DNA from: Sinonovacula constricta
Lineage: Eukaryota > Mollusca > Bivalvia > Cardiida > Solecurtidae
Direction of reading: 5' to 3'
Length of the DNA stretch: 64,000 nucleotides
Assembly: GCA_007844125.1 (NCBI GenBank)
Contig: CM017564.1
Span: forward strand, 21,694,034 to 21,758,033
The notes below the pieces were generated by a model. That model had not been told where the DNA came from and made no database searches. It worked only from the letters and a program-made list of their open reading frames with translations. A program made the translations under genes and the position numbers. This document shows, piece after piece, positions 49,445 to 64,000 of the stretch (within the stretch, counting starts at the first letter, position 1; each line of letters begins with the position of its first letter).

Positions 49445-52029
49445 CTATCTATATGATTGTATTTTCACAAGTCCATGTACATCTATTTGTATATTATCAA
49501 AATTTAGAGCTAAAGCGCACACACTAGTGCTTCGGTTCCTGGTTACACACATTTATGTCATTTCATATTCAGCATCCACTTTAAATAGGCACTCAGGGGT
49601 ACTACCTCTGACACCATTTTCTTGGAAAACATTAGATTTATGTATCATAATATATGTCTGTATTATAGTTTTCGGACTAGTTTGACCATATAATGGTAAG
49701 TAAGCTATTGGTGAAACTAGCTGTGAACAACAGTGTCGCAATGAGCGCTTAAACCTACTTTACACAGCCTTTAAAAAAATAAATTATATTTTGTAAATAA
49801 TGGTCAGTTTAATGAACGATCTATGTTTTGTACATCAGAAAAAATGTGTTTAGTTTAAAATTTAGGGACATCTTTATCAGTCATTTGAAAATGCTTATTT
49901 ACTATATGTAATACATTGTGTTCATGTATATTTTGGGTAAATTGCATTTTACGGCTATGTACTTTGTCTATTTAAAATAATGCTATGTTGTGCTGTTTTT
50001 ATTCGGATTTCTACCAATGCGTCCAAAGAAAATTCCTTCTTTTAATCTGGTCGTGGTCATTGTTTGTTATTTTATTTGTATTCTAATTAACAACTTTCGA
50101 CACTGTGGGAATTAACTACGTGTAATGAGTTTTTTTATGTTAAGTTGCATCGTTACAAATAGAGTTGCTGGATTGAAGACCACTTTCATCGTTAGGACTA
50201 TCAGCCCCTAGTTACTCTATTTACTTATCGGGTATGGAAACCATCTTCCCTGTTAAGTAAATATACAATTCATTCCTGTTTTGTTTATTTTTATAATTAA
50301 TAACTATTTGCCGTTAGACTAATTAAGTTACAACCAGGATACTCAACATACGTATGTTGTAAACATTTTTTCTTTCCTTTTTTCTGCAGATTCGTAAATG
50401 TTCTTTTGATTTCATTTGTTATGTGCATGCATATATAGTTATCACTGACGTATCTTCGGAGAGCGGTTCCTCTTATAGAATCCATTTTATGGAATCGACA
50501 GTGTAGCAGAGCATAACAGAAAAAAAAAGAAAAGAAAATCGCAACTGCCAATCTCTTGTTTCACAAAAGAAACCGCGTATGCCGAAATTCACAATGTAGC
50601 CCGCAGCAGGAAGCAAAGAAGTTTTCAAGAAAGTGAAGTGCCAGACAGGTATTAACAAGACTTCATCGTAGAAAAGTACAGCAACAGAGGGACGGTTAAT
50701 CTTTGACATTATCAGTGTGTTACATTTAGGTCGACGATTTGAGACACGGTGTCTTCCAAGATTTTTCATATTACAGGAAAGATGTTAAAACTCATAAAAT
50801 AATTCAAGTTTATATAACATCTGTTGCATCAACCTCATTGGTACGTTTTAAATTGAGCAGTTTGGTATTACTTTAACATGATACTAATGCTATAAACTGT
50901 TAACATACAACATTATCAGTATCGATATCATTTGTAGTAAGAAGCTGTCTGGACTTAAACTAGGAAACAGCAGTTGTTGACATCCTCTTTTCAGATATAT
51001 TTTAATGAAACCAGAATTTGTCCTTCTTCAGACTTTTGTTGATGCAGTGATGCCGGAGATATTATAATCTCGTACTTAGAGTACAAATAAACTAAAACAG
51101 GTTTATGATGGGAAAACGGTATACTACTGTGGATCTCTTACCAGGCACTAAGTCCGACGGCTATTTAATTTTTTAATTTCTGTTAATAACAACAAGGTTT
51201 TGATGTTGCTTTGATGGGTTCTTATGGCGCAATGGACGACTGTGGAACAGTAGCTCGACGGCAAAAGACGACTTTGGAGACTCGGATATTTAGGTGAGGC
51301 TAGGTACATGCTTCGGAAATAATTCAGTTATAACTTTAATAAACATTTCAATATCTTTAGCATGTTAAAATATTCTAAAAGGTATATATATATAACAAAC
51401 TATAAATAAATATAATTATACAGTAGTTATTGTACAAAAGACAAACATAAAACAAATTCCCTTTATACAAATAGTTCACAGGCTCATGTTTTCTATTAAT
51501 TCCAAAATATATTTCAACATTGAAACGTGTGAATGTTATCGGTAGAAAATGATCACTATTTTTAAATGGTACCTTTACTCTCTTAATCCAGATTTCGAAC
51601 ATCATGTACATCTTGGATGGGACAATCGGCATTGTGCTAAATATGTACTGTCGCACACTACGATGAAATATTGTGTTTACTAGGTAATATAAATATGCAC
51701 TTTGCTACTTCAATGCCAGAACAATATAAACAATAACATGATGATGCAGATGCCATTAAAAAGGTATTGAATTTCATGACAATTTTAAATAATAGAACAA
51801 TAAGAACAATGATAACGATACACATTGTTAACAAAAACGCACTACGCAACAAATGCATTGATTCAGTCAGACTAGTTTTTGCTTAGTTAAGAAACGTTAA
51901 AATCTTGAAAAGAAATTAACATACAATATGATTGATGGAGTAGCAACTGCTGGATAAGCTTTCACACACAATTGAATGGAAAATATTCGCGTTCGACTTC
52001 AAGTATTTTGTTGCCTGTTGTTTTCCTGT
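49445..52029. other. Stretch without a supported gene
   Basis: AT-rich unique DNA. Open frames here lack splice signals or recognisable protein features. Confidence 0.5.
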
Positions 52030-52032
52030 ATG

Positions 52033-53537
52033 TCATTGAAGACGGAGTCTTCTAATAAAGTTGCAGTGTTCGGGATCACTATTGTACATTGACACGTAAA
52101 GTGTCCGGTGGAATCTACTACAGCATACCGCATGCGGATACTGAATTCCGGTATGGCTTTGTGGTATTACTGTCATTTGAACACCGTCGGGAGACGGAAC
52201 ATGGATGTTGTGGGTGTTCCAGCTGCATATATAGATACGTCCGCTATCTCCGGCAACGACACCTGTTGGATACAATAGCTGTTGATCACGATAGGACCAC
52301 TGAACGACCCCTGTAGTGTCCATACACGTCATGTCAGGATGTCGTTAAAATAATCATTTATATAGATATGTTTGCCGTTTATATCGAGTTTAAGTTACTG
52401 TGGAAAATCAAACAAAGCCTGTTCGAATAAAGCAATCTTGATTGACCGAAGTACATTCCCTGAAAAGTCCAGGATTTGAATTCGTGGCCCGGTAGTCAAA
52501 CAAAAAATATCTTCGGTAAATTGAAGTCCATAACATTGACCAGTAACCTCCATTGTCTCGCAGTGTCTTAGGTTCCGATCTGCTGTAAAGACTTTGATCT
52601 GCTCGGTGTCTGAAAGTGTCACGGCTAAACAGGGCATTGGGAGCTTTTTGATATTCCCGGGTACAAATGTGAGATTCTTCTTGTTTATGGTTGTTGTACT
52701 GTCAATGTCAAATAACTTAAGACATTCATTTATGTAATCAGCTAAGATTATTTGTCTTGACGAGAGTTCCATCATATCAGTGATCCAACAGACGTGTTTT
52801 TCCTTCCTTGCTTTGAGTTTCAATTAAGATGTAGGTGTACACGTTTAAGCTGCAGATGATGGACATAGATCTTAGCTGCTCTTTCCGACCTTAACTGATT
52901 CCGTACAAAGCCTGCTCGGTATATTAACTAATTCTACGTTGACTTTTATGGAATTGTTTAGACAATCATAGACGGTTGCATCTGTTTGAAAGTTTAACTT
53001 CTTTATGCACATGTTCTGCTGATGATGTTTTAGACGCTGCGCAGACTTTGTGACATGTCTATCATGTACCTTCAGCGCACAAAACAGTTGTTTGTTCTCT
53101 TTAAGTAGTTTCTTTTCAATAATCTTCATCGTGGAAAATTTAACTTGTTCTGAAAACTACCTGGTATGTTCTTCCAAATACTTCAACTGTCTTATGTTTT
53201 CGGCTTCTAATTTGTCAGCCTCCTTTATGATATTCTCCCCAATTGCATCTACCGCACTGAGAATTTCTGATCGGTACCTCTGGAAATCTACAATTGTCGT
53301 AGCATGACAATCATCGTTCAAGGATCGATACGTCTCAATATACCGCTTGTATTCTTCCGGCAACGACGCCTGCTTGTCTGCCGACTTCTGGACGTACATT
53401 AACTCCACTAATGTTTCTATTTGTTGTGTAGTGACACTTTGTTCAAGTTCAGCACATTCAGCAAGCCGATAGTCGTTGTCATGGTTATCAGAACCTGTCT
53501 CTAAAGGTAAAGCACTTCTACCTGATACTTTATCCAA
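52033..53537 (-). pseudogene. TRIM-type coiled-coil/beta-propeller pseudogene (copy 4)
   Basis: Upstream TTTATTTCCAG precedes TTGGATAAAGTATCAGG, where copy 1 has ATGGATGAAGTATCAAG, so the start codon is mutated to TTG. The B-boxes are missing. The coiled coil (TIVDFQRYRSEILSAVDAIG) is followed by an in-frame TAG (53157-53159), then EKKLLKENKQLFCALK. More in-frame stops fall between 52872 and about 52820. The linker WITDMMELSSRQIILADYIN and propeller start continue in the same frame to 52395. A frameshift near 52335 leads to MTCMDTTGVVQWSY, GRIYICSWNTHNIHVPSPDG and FIRRLRLQ. It is the longest relic of the family here and clearly inactive. Confidence 0.85.
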
Positions 53538-53649
53538 ACTGGCTGGAAATAAATAACTAAATAAATAAGTAAATAAATAAAAAATACTATAACAAGAAAT
53601 CGCAACACAGTCATCATTATTCTTATTAATAAATGTAACTGAATGATTA

Positions 53650-53712
53650 TAATAATAACAACAACAACAGCAACAACAACAACAACAACAACAATAATAA
53701 TAATAATAACAA
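53650..53712. repeat. AAC/AAT trinucleotide repeat
   Basis: About 20 units just upstream of the 5' end of TRIM-type copy 4, in its presumed leader intron. Confidence 0.9.
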
Positions 53713-55528
53713 TGGTTGTTATAATGATTATCATCTTGGGATTTATGATGACAATAACAATTATGTTTATTTCAAATTGATAATGTTCAATTTTCTAATT
53801 CAATCAAGAACACATCAAGAATGTACGTGCCTACCTGACTGTGATGACCCCATTATGTGCATTTTTTTTATCTTTTCACACTATATCAGACCTGTAATAG
53901 ATATTCTAACAATGTTTAAACGTGCTGTTGGAATGAGGATTACTACACAACTTGACAACTCTTTTCAATTCTATTGTAATCGGTACTCTCGGTGACACAT
54001 TGTTCGAAGGAAGATGTCAGAGGACAGCGGAATGTTGCGATTATACAGTCATGTGATATTTGTCGTGACTGAACGAAATTCGAATTCTGTTTGTGCTAAG
54101 TTCTGACCAAGCTTACAAACTGAGCGGCATTAAACTATGATAGCGTAGATAACTAAGTTTTTAACATGGTAGACTAGACATTGGACAACGAAGCTTATGA
54201 AATAATAATTATAGAAACAATAAAAAGATAGGAAAATCATTAAAATTTATTTTACTGTTATAACACAATGTTAATTCACACAGTGAAGTGTATGCTGAAT
54301 AACTGATCTTTATTCAATATGCTGTAGTTCATTTATTTATAAACCATGAAGTGTTCAGTTCGGCATTAAAGTTATACAAAGTTAAAGTCATCCATTAATA
54401 AGTTTTTCTCATTGCTCCGTTTTGTTACTTTTTGAAATCTGGTCTTATTGAGAAATGTAAAAACAGCTTTATCTTGTTTCAAATTGAGCTCTCTTAATGA
54501 TCTTCCACCTTTTTCTGCATTTTCATCATATTTTCGCTCTCAACCTTTCGTGCAGCCAATAAATTATTCTTTCTTTTTCTTCTTAATAATAGAACTGAAG
54601 AATGGTGGTGCAAATTAGTATTTGGTCTAAATCACTAAAATGGTTCGTAGTTAAGGTTTGTTGTTTGGGATAAACCTGAATCTTTAAGGGTTGCTGCTGA
54701 TGGATTTAAGCAGAACTGCTCACCCACCCTGGTAGAACATCTACCGCCTGTTTGATGATACACTTAACCATTCTTGCACTTACTGTTTCTATACATTTGT
54801 AAAGAAACTAACATTTATTGTACTGTTTCAATGCGTGCCTGGTTTGGGAAAAACAAACATCTGCAAGTATAATGCTGACATCCGTCTGTGTTCAGTCATT
54901 GTTGTTGGATCTCTACATCATTTCTTATGAAAAATTTTCCAATTCATTCCTTTAAAAAGTCACTATACGTTGAAGCCATGCTAGCATTTTTAGTTTGTAC
55001 ACATTTTATAATGTATTGAGTTTAAAAATTGTCTCCAAATGGATTACATGTTTTTTCTAATAGTGCTCACGGCTGATTTCTTTTTCGAAAAAGAATTGAA
55101 ATATTGTCTGTCAGAATCTCTAAGATATATTGCATATCATTTATTACAACATTACAAGATGTTTCTGTTTCATTTTTTCATGTTTTTTTTATTTGAGTCT
55201 CGCATACAAAATACGACTTCACATCTTATATATTTTATATTGAGACACTTTCTTGTCTTTGCTTATCTCTTATTGGTTTCAACAAATTTCAAAGTTTATT
55301 CAAAGCAAACCAGAAGGTCATACGACCCACGTGGTGTCAAAAGCATGGCGGCAGTACATGTTCATGTTTAAACAATAAATAAATAGGTAAATAGCATTTA
55401 ACATAATATAGCGGAAAATTTTACAATTTCAAATATAATAATAAGTGATTTACAAAAAGGTAAGACATGGTTCATATACATGTTACAATAATAATAATTG
55501 TTATTTTCAACTTTTACCATCATCATCG

Positions 55529-55530
55529 TA

Positions 55531-55597
<67 letters not shown>

Positions 55598-55600
55598 TCA
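55529..55600. repeat. (AAT)n microsatellite
   Basis: About 23 AAT units, with further imperfect units to about 55640. Confidence 0.97.
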
Positions 55601-56322
55601 CAATAATAATAATAACAATCAAAGCAATAATAATAATAATAATTTGACTTGCTTTTTGTTGTGTATGTCCAAAGCTTATTCAACCTTACATTAACATAAG
55701 GATGAAACAGACATTAGAAATACGCCTTACATGTTTTTGTTCTATCTATCAGTCTTCCTTTATCGAAACGAAATACAAGGTGAAGACATGGAATAAATAA
55801 ATAAATAAATTGATAAATAACTAAATAAAATATAAATATATAAATAAATGCACGAGCAAGGAAACAATAACAAAATTATACTTTTGATTTAGACATTAAA
55901 CATTTAAGTGTATTGCGACTATAAACTGAAAGGCCACACGCGCTTTCAATGGAAGTGTCTGTACTACAAGTTTGTAAAAGGGGCACTTAATCTGTGATTA
56001 TTACATAAATAAAGAGAATCCTCTGCCATAAAAAATCTCAGTTATTTTTTAAACATTGTAAAACACTTTTGAATCTAATGGAATCGGGTGATTTAATGCA
56101 TTTGTCTAATTAATACTTTCATAGAGTTAGTATAGTGTAACCGTATGACTAATGTAAAGGGATGTAACTCTAATGGCAACATACACATGTGGATTTATTG
56201 AAAACATGGATATATGCTGTGTAAAATTGGAAACAAAAAGTGGCACAAAAATAATATGTCTGCTGCGACAAATGATTTAAAATATAATACTTAACAAGTT
56301 TTAATGTTTAGTTCGGTATCAG

Positions 56323-56438
56323 TTTAGAGACTTCCTATGAAGAGTATATTTGGAGTTTGTTTGATACAGCTTACAGTTACAAAAATAGAATAAAATGGAC
56401 AGACAGAAGAAAGCAGCAAGAACTGGAACTACTTGAAG
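56323..56438 (+). CDS. Candidate internal exon, unidentified
   Basis: Between ttcggtatcag and GAAG|GTAAGT one frame is open and protein-like: LETSYEEYIWSLFDTAYSYK, then NRIKWTDRRKQQELELLE. The splice signals are good and the charge pattern suggests a helix. I do not recognise the family. No partner exon was found, though TTTCAAACAGGAGAATAC|GTAAGT at 57124-57141 could be a microexon. Confidence 0.4.
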
Positions 56439-58329
56439 GTAAGTTTATATTTAGAATATATCTTGCAGATAAATTTCCATACCCTTCGTTCGTGCATATA
56501 AATAAGTATATAATTCATGACATATAACAAATACATAAAATTTACATTTGCTAGGAATGGTACACGAAATACTGTTATAAAGGTAATCCCCACTATATTA
56601 ATTCAATGTTATTATACTTAAAGACAATTGAAGTTATCTCTGATAAAGGAGATTATTTCTGAGTCCAAATGCCTTATTTAAAAGGAACCCAGTTTTCTTA
56701 TTATCTTTGTGTTCTTGTCATAAATAGCTCGTCCAGTTTGAACATATTTGGCCTGATGTAATAATATGAGGGAATGAATTGTTTTCTTATATTAATAAAT
56801 ATTTTACATTCAAGCACAAAATGAAACTCATGCTCAAACCACATGATACTTTTGTTAGTATGATATGCAATTACGTTTAAGCCATGTTGAGGTCGTAATA
56901 AAATTCATTATCAATGAGGCAAGCAATAGAAACATGTCTATCAGCAAACGGCTTCAGTTCTATGGCATCTCCATTTTGTAGTACTTTAAATGGGGAAGAT
57001 CTATATATTTTAACATAATATTGGAATATGATAGCCCCAGGGTCTCGCGGTTAGGACCTGAGCTAGTCATTGTTTTCATTTGTTTATTGACATCATGATG
57101 TATACTTTTGGTTGCCGGTTTCAGTTTCAAACAGGAGAATACGTAAGTAGTTATGTTGCAGAGATGTTACTTACATTGTTAAAAATGCTGTATATTCCAA
57201 ATATGATGAAGTCAATAATTTATTCGAACTTATGTATATCAGAATTACATTTCTACACTAAGGAAAACAATAACCAGAGCAAGATACCTTTTGGTTTTAA
57301 GAAATTATGCAATACAAATGAGTGAATCAATCTGAGTTCTTTTGCAAATGCACTACACTTTCTACAAAAGGATATCTGTTTATCGTAAAAATATGCAGAT
57401 TTGGAGAAAAAAGGGAAGAAGAATAAATTAGTTCAGAGCAATATGAAAAAATCCATTTATACTCGATAATAGCCATCAAGCAATTTCGACACAAAATTGA
57501 GTTAGTTTCATTTATTGTTGATATAATTCGTACGTACATAGATAAATCCAATTTGTCGGACGTTAGCACCTGACATGGACATTCGGCATTACGCCGATAA
57601 CAGATTATCATTCAACATGCTGGCAATATGTTAACGTCACTTGTGCAAGTTAAAGTGGGTGACCTAAAGAGTTCAAAGAACAATGCGAATGGTTTAAACT
57701 GCGGCTACATTATTGTATCATAGATCATTTTAAAACCGAAAAATAGACTTTGTAAGAGTATATGAAAGAGTTTTTTCTTACCATTCAGATTTGTCTAGAT
57801 GAACCCAATAAAGTTTGATGTTGTTTTAAAGTTTATTTTGTTCGATACTACGAATTTATTCACGCACATGTAACGTCGATCTCTTCTCAGATTGGATTGG
57901 ATGTTATCAAATCATTAATATTCATGTTTGTAAAACCCGTTTTATTTTGTCTCAAAAACACACACCTCGGAAAAATACGGTGACGTTAGCGCATAGAAAA
58001 AATGGCAAGAGATTAAAGTTACACACCCATATACCAGAGAGAAAACTGCAAGTGGTATATAGCTGAAAAGGATTTTATTTATTTATCTTATAATATAAAT
58101 TTCATGTCATGACATAGGACATACTGAAAAAAATTAAATAATAAGATGTAGCAACGACTGTCTACACCTGCCGCGTTTGCCTAAAGTTTTGACGTTGTTT
58201 TTGGACATGCCAATCAAAGTATAAAGCTTTTAAAATGATATCAGAACAAACTTGTTCTTATCATAGCCTCAACATATATATTAACTCGAAAAAGCTTACT
58301 GTTTTTTGTTTTGTTTTTAATAAAATTAT

Positions 58330-58530
58330 AACGTTTTGTACAGTTTTGTGCAAATATAACATTATGTAAAACTGTGTGTAAATATAACATCATGTAGAGT
58401 TTTGAGCAAATATAACATTATGTAGATTTTTGTGCAAATATAAAGTTATTTTTTGTGTGTGCAAACATAACATTATGTACAATTTTGTGCAAATATAACG
58501 CTATGTACATTTTTGTGCAAAAATAAAACT
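58330..58530. repeat. ~35-bp minisatellite, about 5-6 copies
   Basis: Diverged repeats of tttgtgcaaatataacatta followed by tgtaca/tgtaga. Confidence 0.9.
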
Positions 58531-58699
58531 TAACACCACAACTTGAGGTTGTCAATGATTTTTATTCACGCATATAGCATGAGTAAAAATGGAAATGTTA
58601 AAATGCTAATGTATACATCAAACATTAAATTGTGTATTAAACCTTTATAATAAAGTCATTATAGAAAGTAGAATAGTAATTTGCAATTACCACAACTTA

Positions 58700-58821
58700 G
58701 TTATAACAATGATAATAATTACAATAATAAAACCAATAATAATAATTGCTATAACAATTATAATGGTTATAATAACAACAACAACAATAATAATAAAAAT
58801 AATAATAATGATAATAATAAT

Positions 58822-58882
<61 letters not shown>

Positions 58883-59035
58883 GTAATAGTAGAAGATGTA
58901 GTAGTAGTTGTTGTTGTTGTAGTAGCAGTAGTAGTAGAAGTTGTAGTAATAGTATTCTTCTTCTTTTATTATCATTATAAGTAGTAAAAGTAGTAGTAGT
59001 AGTAGGAGGAGGAGGAGGAGGAGAAGGGTGAGGAG
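58700..59035. repeat. AAT, TAG and GGA trinucleotide cluster
   Basis: Imperfect then pure AAT (58795-58881), switching to TAG/TTG and finally GGA/GAG-rich sequence. Many spurious ORFs overlap it. Confidence 0.95.
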
Positions 59036-59445
59036 GTATAGAAATTGTAGTCATTAACATTTGCGCTGTAAAAATACATTTTATTTAAAAGATAACCCCT
59101 CCTTGAATGCGTTGCATTAAAAACTTTAAAATAATTGATAACTAGTACGTGTAATTTTCCTTCATTCAACTTGGAGATTATGTGATCAGAAATACAATGT
59201 AGCTCCAGGAGTCAAGGAATGTAACAGTTGTCCTTCCTTAGGTTGACAGAATGACAGAATGTTATCAAAACTGAAGTGGCAAATTAGGCATTACAACAAT
59301 GAACGTTAATCAAAATGCGTCTGCAGTTTATTTTCTTGCCTTGATATGTAACATTTTGTTGCTGTTTTATCGGAAATATGTATGTTTTATTTTAATCACC
59401 TGGACAATACGTTTAATCAGATTGACGTAAACGCGACGTTGATGA

Positions 59446-59451
59446 TTTATT
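59446..59451 (-). terminator. Possible poly(A) signal of the dynamin-type gene
   Basis: AATAAA on the gene strand about 140 nt past the stop. AT-rich DNA makes chance matches likely. Confidence 0.3.
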
Positions 59452-59590
59452 TGATAAGCCACATTGACGAAACATTATGCGGTGTAAACGTTGAATGTTT
59501 TTTGTAATACAATCCAAGTGATATCATATGTTTATCATACGTAATTTGTTAGCAAGGAATAAGACATGTGTGTCTTTCTTAGGCTAATGC

Positions 59591-64000
<4,410 letters not shown>

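Larger units (their letters stand above)
53713..58329. other. Stretch with little coding signal
   Basis: AT-rich, with an AAT array (55529-55600) and one candidate exon (56323-56438). Otherwise unique sequence without recognisable exons. Confidence 0.45.

Noticed and set aside
48933..49685. 250-residue TYLP-rich open frame
   Set aside because: It is the translation of the CTAC tetranucleotide array and has no independent coding signal.

Overview
The window is AT-rich animal nuclear DNA: GT/AG introns, split genes, very long microsatellites, Pol III-type short interspersed elements and decayed DNA transposons. Secreted lectin-like genes and a run of B-box/coiled-coil/beta-propeller (TRIM-type) relics suggest a bivalve or another lophotrochozoan. 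That assignment is an inference from gene style, not from a species marker.

Layout. 1.4-13.2 kb (+): a multi-exon secreted or extracellular protein gene of unnamed type, assembled here from consecutive exons whose phases mostly match, with two frame breaks near its 5' part. 14.1 kb (-): a tRNA-derived SINE. 15.4-21 kb (+): two isolated likely exons of an unidentified gene, separated by long TA, ATT and CTA microsatellites. 24.86-25.50 kb (-): three 130-bp terminal repeats, each containing a tRNA-like sequence with perfect A and B boxes, alternating with two 125-bp internal segments that begin with a tRNA-Lys primer-binding site. This is a miniature LTR retrotransposon carrying a Pol III unit in its LTR. 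27.9-53.5 kb (-): an alternating array of TRIM-type pseudogenes (27.9-29.7, 33.9-34.65, 43.0-43.6, 52.0-53.5) and discoidin-domain genes (one intact at 36.9-41.1, one relic at 46.6-48.4). 59.6-64.0 kb (-): seven exons with matching phases of a dynamin-type GTPase, running off the right edge.

Mobile and repeated DNA. There is a 605-bp MITE with pogo/Tigger-like ends and TA target duplications, a mariner transposase relic inside the large discoidin intron, and a dispersed family with a ~640-bp tandem unit found in at least eight places on both strands. Several minisatellites and about fifteen long microsatellites make up the rest.

How the parts relate. The discoidin/TRIM block looks like a ~9-kb tandem duplication in which only one discoidin gene stayed intact. 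The dynamin-like GTPase has weakened nucleotide-binding motifs but clean splice sites and no stops. The extracellular gene at the left has repeats inserted close to its splice sites. No operons or bacterial features are present. Exon models come from reading frame, splice consensus and phase only, with no transcript evidence.
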